Positions 10,027 through 18,150 of a DNA stretch of 64,000 nt are shown in pieces. The DNA lies in contig JALHPU010000003.1 in the NCBI GenBank assembly GCA_022842325.1, forward strand, positions 162,612 to 226,611, written 5' to 3'. How positions within the stretch are numbered: position 1 is the first letter of the stretch; the number at the start of each line of letters is the position of its first letter. The notes beneath the pieces are model-generated. The model saw only the letters and a program-made list of their open reading frames with translations. It had not been told where the DNA came from and made no database searches. The stretch comes from Sulfuritalea sp. Lineage in GTDB: Bacteria > Pseudomonadota > Gammaproteobacteria > Burkholderiales > Rhodocyclaceae. The translations under genes were made by a program, and so were the position numbers.

Positions 10027-10286
10027 GAATCATTCGCGATTTTTCCAAGCGCAACAATGGCTTAGATACGCTATCCGGGATTTTTACTGAAGAAACTTCT
10101 TCAATAAAAACAACGTGGATACAAAGCTAATCGAATGTGCTTTGTCAGGAGTTTTGCTGTCTGGGGAACCCGACCGCGCGACCTGGCAGGTGCGACACCG
10201 GAAAACGGGCGAGTTTCGGGACTGAGACCCGGTAGTGGCGGCTGAAAACCTTGCACCGCCGGCATCGCTCCGGCAGTGCGCAAAGC
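10027..10286. other. Intergenic region between the mraZ promoter and psd
   Basis: No gene seen. A weak inverted repeat (GAAGAAACTTCTTC, about 10090-10103) flanked by T- and A-rich tracts could act as a terminator for psd, which reads towards it. The rest, with several GC-rich partial repeats, is unassigned. Confidence 0.4.
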
Positions 10287-11132
10287 CTAGGTACGCTCGC
10301 CCATTTGCTCGCCGAGGCGGATCGACCGCTGCGGCGTCCACTCCGGATTGAATCTCAGCGCACTTTTCGGAAACAGCATGACCACGGTCGAGCCGAGCAG
10401 GAAGCGGCCCATTTCCTCGCCCTGGCGGTAGCGCAATTCCTGGTCCTCGTAGCGCCACTCGCGCAACTGCCCGGTACGCGGCGGATTGACCACGCCATGC
10501 CAGACCGTCGCCATGCTGCCGACGATGGTGGCGCCGACCAGCACCAGGACGAAGGGCCCCTGCTCGCCGGCGAAGACGCAGACCACGCGCTCGTTGCGCG
10601 CAAACAGCCCCGGCACGCCGCGCGCCGTGACCGGATTCACCGAGAACAGATCGCCCGGCACGTGGATCATGCGCAGCAGGCGGCCCGCGCAGGGCATGTG
10701 GATGCGGTGGTAGTCCTTCGGGCTCAGGTACAGCGTGGCGAAGCCGCCGTCCTGAAACTGCGCCGCCAGCGCGGCATCGCCGCCGACCAGCGCGGTGGTC
10801 GAATAGCTGTGGCCCTTGGCCTGGAAAATCCGGTCGCGGTCAATGGCGCCGAACTGACTGATCGCACCATCCACCGGGCAGATGAAAGCGGCAGCGGCCA
10901 GCGGCCGCGCATCGGCTTTAAGCGGCCGCGTGAAGAACTCGTTGAAGCTCGCGTAGGAGGCGATGTCCGGATCCGCCGCCTCGGCCATATTGACCCCGTA
11001 GCGGCCGACGAACCAGCGGATCACCGCCGTGGTGAGGCCACCGGCGCGCGCGCCGGCGAACCTGCCGGCGAGCGCGGTGAGCGCCTGCTTGGGCAGCAAA
11101 TACTGGAACACTACGGCAAGGCGATCGGACAC
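10287..11132 (-). CDS. psd: Phosphatidylserine decarboxylase proenzyme
   Basis: Converts phosphatidylserine to phosphatidylethanolamine at the inner membrane. 281 residues, the usual length. The self-cleavage motif LGST lies near residue 252 (FLLGSTVVM). Cleavage before the Ser gives the alpha chain with its pyruvoyl group. The 'PVDGAISQFG' segment near residue 86 and 'DYHRIHMP' near residue 140 are also typical. It is transcribed towards the mraZ promoter region and appears to be a single-gene unit. Confidence 0.95.
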   Translation of the reverse strand: MSDRLAVVFQYLLPKQALTALAGRFAGARAGGLTTAVIRWFVGRYGVNMAEAADPDIASYASFNEFFTRPLKADARPLAAAAFICPVDGAISQFGAIDRDRIFQAKGHSYSTTALVGGDAALAAQFQDGGFATLYLSPKDYHRIHMPCAGRLLRMIHVPGDLFSVNPVTARGVPGLFARNERVVCVFAGEQGPFVLVLVGATIVGSMATVWHGVVNPPRTGQLREWRYEDQELRYRQGEEMGRFLLGSTVVMLFPKSALRFNPEWTPQRSIRLGEQMGERT

Positions 11133-11196
11133 GGTGGTGGTGGAAAAGGCGAAGCCGCGGATTATAGCGACGCGACCCGGGCCGACGGCCGTCGGA

Positions 11197-12564
11197 TCAT
11201 TGCCGCTTCAACAGCAGCGTCAGCACCGGCGGCGTGATCAGCGTGGTCAGGATCACCATCATGACGATGACCGAGAACATCGCCTCGTTCATGACGCCAA
11301 GTTGCTTGCCGACCATGGCGAAGATAAGCCCGACCTCGCCGCGCGGCACCATGCCCCAGCCCACCAGCCATTTGTTCGATCCGGCTGCCAGGCCGGCCGC
11401 GAGCTTGCCGACAATCGCAGCCACCGTAACGCCAGCGCCGACTCCCAGCACCGCAGGGTCGGCCAGTGTCTTCAGGTCCACCTGCATGCCGGTGAGGACG
11501 AAGAACACCGGCACGAAAAAATAGCCGATGGGCTCGATCATGTGTTCGTGCTGGTGGCCGCCGTGCTTCTTCAGGATCGGCCGCAGGCGCTCGGCCAGCC
11601 CCGGGTCGCCGGCCGGCAGCAGCGGCTCGATCTCGCGCACGATGGCCGGGCGGTCGAAGTCGCGCAGGAACACCGGCTCGAACAGCAGGCCGGCGGCGAA
11701 GGCGCCGATGATCGGCGCCAGGCCGATGGCATGCGCCAGCCAGGCCAGGAACAGGCCGGTGGCCAGCACCTGGGCGAACAGCATCGAGGGGCCGGCATCC
11801 CATTGCGCCAGCCAGCGGCTGGAATGCGGCGCGATCTTGCGCCCGATCCAGATCGAGCCGGCGAGGAAAATCACCGCCTGGGCGATGATGCCGCCGACCT
11901 GGCCGACGCTGACCGAACCGGCCTGCACCAGGCTGGAGACCACGGCGAGGATCACCAGCCCCAGCACGTCGTCGATCACCGCGGCGCCGAGCACGATGCG
12001 CGCCGCCGGCGTATCGAGCTTGCCCAGGTCGCGGAAGACCCGCCCGGTGATGCCGACCGAGGTCGCGGAAAGCGTGGCGCCGAGGAACAGGTAGGCGTTG
12101 TCCGAGAGTCCGGGCAGGAGCCACGGCCCGACCACCCAGGCGCCCAGCACGAAGGGCACGACGATGCCGACCGAGCCCACGGCGAACGCCCTCGGGCCGA
12201 CCTTTACCAGGTCGGCCAGACGCGTTTCGAGGCCGATCTGCAGCAGCAGCACGATGACGCCGAGTTCGGCGATGAAGGCCACCGCCGGATCGCGGGCGAT
12301 GGACTCGAAACCGTTGAAACCGAGCAGCGCCAGGTTGCCCAGCAGCACGCCGAGCAGCAACTCGCCCAGCACCGCCGGGAAACCCAGCTTCTGCGCCAGC
12401 GGTGCGAACAGCCGGGCGGACATCAGGATCAGCGCCAGCCAGAGCAGATTGGCGCCGACCACGTCGGAGCCAGCCGCCCACGCCGGCGCCGCGGCGCACA
12501 GTAAAACAAAAGCCCCCGCGAACCGCGGGGGCCTCTGCGACCGCCGAGTCGGGAAAGAACTCAC
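11197..12564 (-). CDS. Cation/proton antiporter, CPA2 (Kef/NapA-like) family
   Basis: Inner-membrane monovalent cation:proton exchanger with about 12 helices, one Na_H_Exchanger domain and no TrkA domain. 455 residues from the GTG at 12564, which overlaps the htpX stop as GTGA. This start gives a basic N-terminus followed by a signal-like stretch ([13 protein letters not shown]). It requires reading through a strong terminator hairpin at 12503-12532, so a later GTG in [10 protein letters not shown] is a real alternative. '[12 protein letters not shown]' and the 'DDVLGLVIL' segment with the conserved Asp pair are visible. A dispersed motif copy lies at 11424-11450. The ion specificity cannot be told. 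Confidence 0.85.
   Translation of the reverse strand: MSSFPTRRSQRPPRFAGAFVLLCAAAPAWAAGSDVVGANLLWLALILMSARLFAPLAQKLGFPAVLGELLLGVLLGNLALLGFNGFESIARDPAVAFIAELGVIVLLLQIGLETRLADLVKVGPRAFAVGSVGIVVPFVLGAWVVGPWLLPGLSDNAYLFLGATLSATSVGITGRVFRDLGKLDTPAARIVLGAAVIDDVLGLVILAVVSSLVQAGSVSVGQVGGIIAQAVIFLAGSIWIGRKIAPHSSRWLAQWDAGPSMLFAQVLATGLFLAWLAHAIGLAPIIGAFAAGLLFEPVFLRDFDRPAIVREIEPLLPAGDPGLAERLRPILKKHGGHQHEHMIEPIGYFFVPVFFVLTGMQVDLKTLADPAVLGVGAGVTVAAIVGKLAAGLAAGSNKWLVGWGMVPRGEVGLIFAMVGKQLGVMNEAMFSVIVMMVILTTLITPPVLTLLLKRQ
11424..11450 (+). repeat. Dispersed motif copy in the CPA2 antiporter gene
   Basis: CCGTAACGCCAGCGCCGACT then CCCAGC. It codes GVGAGVTV on the minus strand. Confidence 0.75.
12503..12532 (-). 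terminator. Rho-independent terminator of htpX
   Basis: A perfect 9-bp stem (12512-12520 with 12524-12532) closes a 3-base loop. On the minus strand it is followed by TTTTGTTTT. It lies 29 bases past the htpX stop but within the first codons of the downstream antiporter frame as drawn. Confidence 0.88.
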
Positions 12565-13442
12565 CGGCCCTGCGCTGACAGCGCGGCGATGCGCTGTTCC
12601 ATGCTCGGATGGCTGGCGAACAGCGCCATCAGGCCATGGCCGCCGGCGATGCCGGAACTCGCCAGGGCCTTCGGCAAGGGCTCGACGTCCATGCCGCCGA
12701 GACGCTGCAGCGCTGCGATCATCGGCCGCGGTGTACCCATCAGGCCGGCGGCGCCGGCATCGGCGCGGAACTCGCGCTGACGCGAGAACCAGGCGACGAC
12801 GATGCTGGCCAGCACGCCGAACAGGATGTCGCAGACCACGACCGTGATCATGTAGCCGATGCCCGGGCCGGAGGACTGGCTGTCACCGCGGCGCAGGAAG
12901 CTGTCGACCAGGTAGCCGACGACGCGCGACAGGAAAATCACGAAGGTGTTGACCACGCCCTGGATCAGGGTCAGCGTCACCATGTCGCCATTGGCGACGT
13001 GGCTGACTTCATGCGCCAGCACCGCTTCGACTTCCTGCTTGCTCATGCTGGCGAGCAGGCCGGTAGAAACGGCGACCAGCGAATTGTTCTTGCTCGGCCC
13101 GGTGGCGAAGGCATTCGGCGCGCCTTCGTAAATGGCGACTTCGGGCATCGCGATGCCGGCCTTCTCGGCCTGCTTGCGCACGGTCTCGACCAGCCAGAAC
13201 TCGGTCGAGGTCGAGGGGCTGTCGATGATGCGCGCGCCGGTGGACCACTTGGCCATCATCTTCGACATGGCCAGCGAAATGAAGGCGCCACCGAAGCCGA
13301 TGATGCCGGCGAAACCCAGCAGCATGCCCATGTTGAGGCCGTTGGCGGTCAGGTAGCGGTTCACCCCCAGCAGGCTGGCGGCGATCGACAACACCAGCAT
13401 CACGGCAAGGTTGGTGACCAGAAACAGTACGATGCGTTTCAT
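12561..13442 (-). CDS. htpX: Membrane-bound zinc metalloprotease HtpX
   Basis: Heat-shock protease of the M48 family acting on misfolded membrane proteins. 293 residues from the ATG at 13442, preceded by an AGGAGAAC ribosome binding site. There are two N-terminal transmembrane helices (about 7-27 and 33-55), the zinc site HEVSH near residue 139, and further hydrophobic segments after it. The catalytic domain faces the cytoplasm. It is followed by a strong terminator. Confidence 0.95.
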   Translation of the reverse strand: MKRIVLFLVTNLAVMLVLSIAASLLGVNRYLTANGLNMGMLLGFAGIIGFGGAFISLAMSKMMAKWSTGARIIDSPSTSTEFWLVETVRKQAEKAGIAMPEVAIYEGAPNAFATGPSKNNSLVAVSTGLLASMSKQEVEAVLAHEVSHVANGDMVTLTLIQGVVNTFVIFLSRVVGYLVDSFLRRGDSQSSGPGIGYMITVVVCDILFGVLASIVVAWFSRQREFRADAGAAGLMGTPRPMIAALQRLGGMDVEPLPKALASSGIAGGHGLMALFASHPSMEQRIAALSAQGR

Positions 13443-13575
13443 TGCGGTTCTCCTGGAAAACGTCAAGCGCCCGCCGCACCGGCTCCACCGCGCGCGGCGC
13501 GCGCACTCGCAGGCTTAGATGCTGCGCTTCGCGAAAAATTCAAGAGGGCGGTTTGCCACCGCCCGGCAGGCACGA

Positions 13576-15018
13576 TTACTTGTAACCCGCCGCGCCGACA
13601 TCGGGAGCGGAGCCGGGGGTGGTATCCCTTGCGGACGGCGCCGGCGTCACGGCGGGTGCGGCCTGCTGCACCTGCGCCGCCGGCGCCACATCCTTGTGCT
13701 TTTCGTGCGGATGCCAGCCGAGGATGGCCAGCAAGGCGAAGAAGCCGACCACGTAGCCGATAGGTATGAACCAGCCGTGGCGCAGCCACTGGCCGACCGA
13801 CTTGGCCTCGGGGAACAGGTTGGCCACCGCGACGCCGGCCGAGGAACCGAACCACAGCATCGAGCCACCAAAGCCCACCGCATAGGCCAGAAAGCCCCAG
13901 TCGTAACCGCCCTGCTTCAGCGCCAGCGCGGTCAGCGGGATGTTGTCGAACACGGCGGAGATGAAGCCCAGCGCCAGGGCCGACGGCCATGAGGCCGGCG
14001 GCAGGCTCTCGACCGGCATCATCGAGGCACAGGTCACCAGCGAAAGCAGGAACACCGAGCCCTTGAAGGCGCCCGGCACCAGGCTCCACTCCGGCTTGCG
14101 CAGCGGTATGGCCACCAGCAAGGCGACCCAGATGGCGGCGCCGAGGAAGGGAAAATGTTCGGCCGCGGTGGCAAATTTCAGGTTCACCGTGACGTTGGTG
14201 ATGATGGCGGCGACGAGTATGAAGACCACGATGCCGACCCGCGCCCAGTCGATGTGGTGCGCTGCCTGGAAATCGCGGCTGATGGCCATGTGCTTGTGCT
14301 GCAGCAGTGCGGCCGGAATGCCGAACACCACGAGAGCGACGGCCGCGGCGACATAGGCTTCGACCACATCGAGCGGGCTGACACCGTCCAGCCACATCAT
14401 GGTGGTCGTCGTGTCGCCGACCACCGAACCGGCGCCGCCGCCGTTCGAGGCGGCGACGATGGCGGCGAGGTAGCCGATATGCACCTTGCGCCTGAACACG
14501 CTGGCTGCCACCGTGGCGCCGATCAGTGCCGCGGCGATGTTGTCGAGGAAGCCGGAGAGCACGAAGATGATCACCAGCAGCATGAAGGGCCCCAGCCAGC
14601 CCTCGGGCAGCAGCCTGGGCAGCACCTCGGGTACCCCGCTGTCCTCGAAGTGCCGGGCAAGAAGAGCAAAGCCGACCAGCAGCCCAAGCAGGTTGGCGAG
14701 CAGCACCCATTCGTGCGCCATGTGCACGCCGAAACCGGCGATGCCGGCACCGGTCTTGAATCCGGTAAACAGGATCTTGTAGGTGGTGATGGTGACCAGG
14801 CCGGTCAGCGCCACCTGCAGCACGTAATGGTGGAACAGGGCGACGCCGAGCAGTGTCGCGCCGAACAGGATGAAATCGACGGGAATGCCGAACAGGGCCG
14901 GGGATGCGACGACGCCGTCGCCGGCCTGCGCCACCGATGCCGCAAGCAGCAGACCCATCAGCGCCAGCGGCCGCCCGACCCGGGCCAGGGACGCGATCAT
15001 TCGATGCAGGACAATCAT
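13576..15018 (-). CDS. NhaD-like / citrate transporter-family sodium:proton antiporter
   Basis: Ion transporter superfamily carrier with about a dozen helices. 480 residues from the ATG at 15018, which has an AGGAG site. The N-terminus looks like a cleavable signal (LALMGLLLAASVAQA), and the C-terminus ends in a Pro/Ala-rich cytoplasmic or periplasmic tail. Paired motifs 'GFLDNIAAALIGATVA' and 'FDNIPLTALAL' are the characteristic inverted repeat signatures of NhaD-type proteins, with 'GDTTTTMMW' between. NhaD is the best fit. A dicarboxylate role cannot be excluded from sequence alone. Confidence 0.75.
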   Translation of the reverse strand: MIVLHRMIASLARVGRPLALMGLLLAASVAQAGDGVVASPALFGIPVDFILFGATLLGVALFHHYVLQVALTGLVTITTYKILFTGFKTGAGIAGFGVHMAHEWVLLANLLGLLVGFALLARHFEDSGVPEVLPRLLPEGWLGPFMLLVIIFVLSGFLDNIAAALIGATVAASVFRRKVHIGYLAAIVAASNGGGAGSVVGDTTTTMMWLDGVSPLDVVEAYVAAAVALVVFGIPAALLQHKHMAISRDFQAAHHIDWARVGIVVFILVAAIITNVTVNLKFATAAEHFPFLGAAIWVALLVAIPLRKPEWSLVPGAFKGSVFLLSLVTCASMMPVESLPPASWPSALALGFISAVFDNIPLTALALKQGGYDWGFLAYAVGFGGSMLWFGSSAGVAVANLFPEAKSVGQWLRHGWFIPIGYVVGFFALLAILGWHPHEKHKDVAPAAQVQQAAPAVTPAPSARDTTPGSAPDVGAAGYK

Positions 15019-15173
15019 CTCCACTCCTCGGTTTTTGTCGGCGGATTGTAGCAGCCCGCCGGCCGCAGACCACCACCGCACAGCCGATTCAGTGCATTTC
15101 GCGGCCCCGGCAGGGGCAATGCGGAGTGTGGAATGCGCTAAACTCGGACATCCCAGAAAACCAAGGTTCGGCC

Positions 15174-15596
15174 ATGAAAATACTGCTCCCGGTGGACGGC
15201 TCCGAGCATTCCGCCCGCGTCGCCCGACATGTCATCCGAATGGTGCACGGCTGTGCCGATTACCAGATTCTGCTGCTCAACGTTCAGCCACCGATCGACG
15301 CACCGGAACTCCGCGGCCATATGCCGGCGCGCGAAATCGAAGCCATGCAGGAGTCCCGCGGCGGCGATGCCATTGCGTCGGCGCGGACGCTGCTCGATGC
15401 CGCCGGCGTCGCCTACGTGCCCGAGGTGGCGCTCGGCCCGGTCGCCGAAAGCATCGCCCGCCTCGCCGCGGAGCGTCAATGCGAGGCCATCGTCATGGGC
15501 TCGCACGGCGCCGGAGCACTGACCAGCGCATTGGTGGGTTCGGTGACCGCCCAGGTAATTCGCCACGCGCAGTGCCCGGTGACGGTGGTCAAGTAG
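15174..15596 (+). CDS. Universal stress protein, UspA family
   Basis: 140-residue single-domain Usp starting MKILLPVDGS. The C-terminal ATP-binding pattern G-x2-G-x9-GS is intact (GSHGAGALTSALVGS), so it is probably an ATP-binding type. A TAAACT -10-like box lies about 35 bases upstream. It stands alone between two minus-strand units. Confidence 0.9.
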   Translation: MKILLPVDGSEHSARVARHVIRMVHGCADYQILLLNVQPPIDAPELRGHMPAREIEAMQESRGGDAIASARTLLDAAGVAYVPEVALGPVAESIARLAAERQCEAIVMGSHGAGALTSALVGSVTAQVIRHAQCPVTVVK

Positions 15597-15629
15597 CGCG
15601 CTGTCCGCCGGCGCGCATTCCCTGCCGGA

Positions 15630-15986
15630 TTACTGCACGTCTTCAGCGGCTGCCGGCGCTGCCAGTCCCGCGGCACGGAAGGCATGGCCCATCATCACCA
15701 TGCCGGCGTGCGGCGCATTGAGTCCGGCGGCGAAGTAGATCAGCTCGAACACCGCATCGCCCTGCCGCGCCTCGACCACCGCGGTCAGCACCTGCTTTTC
15801 GTCCGAGTACACGCGATGGCGCAGGCTGTGCGTACCGATGCCGCGCGCATGGTGGATGCTGGCGCTGACCACGCCCTGCTCGCGGCGCAGGGCTTCCAGC
15901 ACTTCGGCGCCGCGCCCTGCCGGCATCACGCAGGTGATGATCCGGTAGTCGCCGCGCAGCGGCGGCAGCTGGACGGCCTCAGTCAT
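15630..15986 (-). CDS. P-II-like small regulatory protein (second of a pair)
   Basis: 118 residues resembling the P-II (GlnB) fold: a beta-alpha-beta start (YRIITCVMPAGRGAEVLEALR), a T-loop-like middle (ARGIGTHSLRHRVYSDEKQVLTAVVE) and a second half (AVFELIYFAAGLNAPHAGMVMMG). The uridylylation tyrosine motif of classical GlnB is not evident. The ATG at 15986 overlaps the preceding gene's stop by 8 bases, so the two P-II-like proteins are coupled. It is probably a regulator of the DUF1538 membrane protein upstream, by analogy with GlnK-AmtB. That role is inference. Confidence 0.7.
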   Translation of the reverse strand: MTEAVQLPPLRGDYRIITCVMPAGRGAEVLEALRREQGVVSASIHHARGIGTHSLRHRVYSDEKQVLTAVVEARQGDAVFELIYFAAGLNAPHAGMVMMGHAFRAAGLAAPAAAEDVQ

Positions 15987-16350
15987 GATGACCGAAGCGC
16001 GCGGCGACCTCGGGCGGCACATAGGTCGCCATTTTCTCCAGCGGCGACATGTAGATCATGCCCATGCCCGGCGTATCGAGCTTGGCCGCGACAAACACCC
16101 GCTCGAAGATGTGATCGGCGTGATCGGCCGGGGCGACGATGTAGATCACTTCCTTCTCGGCGTTCACCGTGATGCCGAGCACGCCGAGGTGCTTCTGCCG
16201 CACGCCGGTGCCGCGCGCATAGAAGATCGTCGCGCCCTGCGCCCCGGCTTCGGTCGCCGCATCGACCACGGTATCGGCCACACCGCGCTGCACGATGCAG
16301 GTAATCAGCACCGCATCGGTCAGCACCACGATTTCGTCACGTTGTTTCAT
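15979..16350 (-). CDS. P-II-like small regulatory protein (first of a pair)
   Basis: 123 residues with P-II-like features: a first strand-helix unit (VLITCIVQRGVADTVVDAATEAGAQG), a T-loop-like segment with ARGTGVRQKHLG, and a second repeat (EVIYIVAPADHADHIFERVFVAAKL). The ATG overlaps the stop of the DUF1538 gene as ATGA. It is similar in plan to the following gene, so they may form a heterotrimer or have diverged in ligand. The effector is unknown. Confidence 0.72.
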   Translation of the reverse strand: MKQRDEIVVLTDAVLITCIVQRGVADTVVDAATEAGAQGATIFYARGTGVRQKHLGVLGITVNAEKEVIYIVAPADHADHIFERVFVAAKLDTPGMGMIYMSPLEKMATYVPPEVAARFGHHD

Positions 16351-18065
16351 GTCCAGCTTTCTCCCCGTGCAGCGACTTCCGCGCTGCGGCGAATCCAGAG
16401 ACCCACCAGCAACACCGAGATGATCGGACCGAACGAGGCCATGGCCAGGATGCCAAAGCCTTCCGCGGCACCTACCGCCTGGCCCAGGCCGAGACCGAGG
16501 GCCAGCACCAGCGGTACGGTGACCGGACCGGTGGTGACGCCGGCGCTGTCCCACGCCAGCGCCACGTACTCCTCGCTGGACCACAGCGTTCCGGCCAGCG
16601 CGACCGTATAGCCGCCCAGCAACAGCGGCAGCATCGACCAGCCGAAGATGATCTTCGCCACGCCCAGCGCAATGCCCAGCGCCACGCCGACCGCCACGGC
16701 CTGGATCAGCAACTGCTTGGGGAAGGCGCCGTCGGTCAGGTTTTCCACCGTGACCCCCATCGCATTCAGCGCCGGCTCGGCGATCGTGGCGCCATAGCCG
16801 AGGGTCACGGCGAAAATCAGCGTCAGGCCGATGCCGAGCGGATAGGGGTACAGCGCCTCGCCACCGGCTGCCGCGCTGAAGGCCGCCGGCACGGTGGCCC
16901 CGGCCTGGTTGCCGAGCGGGATCAGGCCGACCGTCAGACCGAGATTGAACAAGGCCATGCCGAGCACCGCGACCACCACGCCATAGACCACCAGATTGCG
17001 CTGCTTGATCGCCGCGCCGAGCAGGAAGCGCTGCACCAGCCAGAGCAGCACGATCAGCGGGCCGATCGCGCGCAAGGCGGCGATCAGCTCCGCCACGGGC
17101 GTCTGGTCCCACCATGCCGCCGTGGCGTCGGCGCCGACTATCGGCGGCAAGGCGGCGGGGTCGGGCACTTCGGCCACCAGGCCGATGCCGACCAGCAGCA
17201 CCGCGATCGCCGGGAACAGCGAGGCCAGGGTGACGATGCCGAAGCCGGCCAGCGGGTTGTCCTCCTGGCCCGCCGCGGCGGCGACCCCGATGCCCAGCGC
17301 CAGCACCAGGGGCACCGTCACCGGGCCGGTGGTGATCGCGCCGCAATCCCAGGCCAGGCCGATGATCGGCTCCAGGCGCGGGTCGAGTCCGGCATACAAG
17401 GTGAGTGCCAGGCAGGGCAGCAGGGTGGCGATGATCAGCGTCTTCATGCGCCAGGCGAAGAAGAAACGCAGCATGCCGACCACCACGGCAAGGCCGACGC
17501 CGATGCCGACCGCCAGCACCAGCCGGTCGGGATACCGCGTCAGCAGCAGATGCAGCCAGGGCGCACGCACGGGATCGACGCCGCCACCCGCCGCCCGCAG
17601 GGCGCCGATCGCCGGCTCGGCGAAGGTCGCGATGCCGCCCAGCAGAAAGGCGAAGCCGAGTACCACCGCGGGCGTGGCGCGATTCGGCAGATTGAAACCG
17701 ATGTTCTCGGAAAACGGCATCAGCCCGTACTTGACGCCGTCCATGAACAGCATCAGGCCGAGCATCACCGCCAGCATGCCGAAGGCGATCAGTTCCCCCT
17801 GCTCCACGTCCACGCGCAGCGCGGCGATCTGGAACAGGGCGAGGAACAGCGCCAGCGGCACCACGGCGCGCAGCTGCTCCATGAAACGCACGCTGACATA
17901 GGGCGTCAGCAGGCGATGCACATCGAGCAGGCGCAGGCGCCGCGGCTTTGGCCTGCGGCCCGCATCGGCATGCACGTCGCGGTAGCTCACGCGGCGCTGC
18001 TTGACGCGCACGGCGCTGAGGAATTCGCCATAACGCAGGCGGCGTTGCGAAACCTTTTCGGTCAT
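16347..18065 (-). CDS. DUF1538 integral membrane protein with duplicated domain
   Basis: 572 residues from the ATG at 18065 (MTEKVSQRRL). A basic N-terminal segment of about 60 residues is followed by two homologous membrane halves. Each half carries the same glycine-rich signature, GAITTGPVTVPLVLALGIG in the first and GVTTGPVTVPLVLALGLG in the second, and a 'FAEPAIGAL' / 'IAEPALNAM' element, so the protein is an internal duplication. DUF1538 proteins are uncharacterised and are presumed transporters. The tight coupling to two P-II-like genes suggests regulated transport. A dispersed motif copy lies at 17117-17145 between the halves. Confidence 0.8.
   Translation of the reverse strand: MTEKVSQRRLRYGEFLSAVRVKQRRVSYRDVHADAGRRPKPRRLRLLDVHRLLTPYVSVRFMEQLRAVVPLALFLALFQIAALRVDVEQGELIAFGMLAVMLGLMLFMDGVKYGLMPFSENIGFNLPNRATPAVVLGFAFLLGGIATFAEPAIGALRAAGGGVDPVRAPWLHLLLTRYPDRLVLAVGIGVGLAVVVGMLRFFFAWRMKTLIIATLLPCLALTLYAGLDPRLEPIIGLAWDCGAITTGPVTVPLVLALGIGVAAAAGQEDNPLAGFGIVTLASLFPAIAVLLVGIGLVAEVPDPAALPPIVGADATAAWWDQTPVAELIAALRAIGPLIVLLWLVQRFLLGAAIKQRNLVVYGVVVAVLGMALFNLGLTVGLIPLGNQAGATVPAAFSAAAGGEALYPYPLGIGLTLIFAVTLGYGATIAEPALNAMGVTVENLTDGAFPKQLLIQAVAVGVALGIALGVAKIIFGWSMLPLLLGGYTVALAGTLWSSEEYVALAWDSAGVTTGPVTVPLVLALGLGLGQAVGAAEGFGILAMASFGPIISVLLVGLWIRRSAEVAARGESWT
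17117..17145 (+). repeat. Dispersed motif copy in the DUF1538 gene
   Basis: GCCGTGGCGTCGGCGCCGAC then TATCGGCGG. It lies between the two duplicated halves of the protein. Confidence 0.7.
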
Positions 18066-18117
18066 GGCGTGGGCAGCGAAAAACGGGGTGGATTGGCCGC
18101 ATTTTACCCATGCCGAC

Positions 18118-18144
18118 ATGACAAGTGCAGCCTCGCGTTATTAT
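18118..18144 (+). promoter_or_regulatory. Possible promoter giving a leaderless kef transcript
   Basis: ATGACA (18118-18123), a short 15-base spacer and TATTAT (18139-18144) lie just before the ATG at 18151. A start site 6-7 bases past the -10 box would coincide with the ATG, and no Shine-Dalgarno sequence precedes that ATG. Confidence 0.3.
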
Positions 18145-18150
18145 CCTGCC

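Noticed and set aside
10520..10545. GTGGCGCCGACC strings in psd and the antiporter as motif copies
   Set aside because: Common Val-Gly-Ala codon strings in this GC-rich DNA, without the ACT end or the GCCGT flank.
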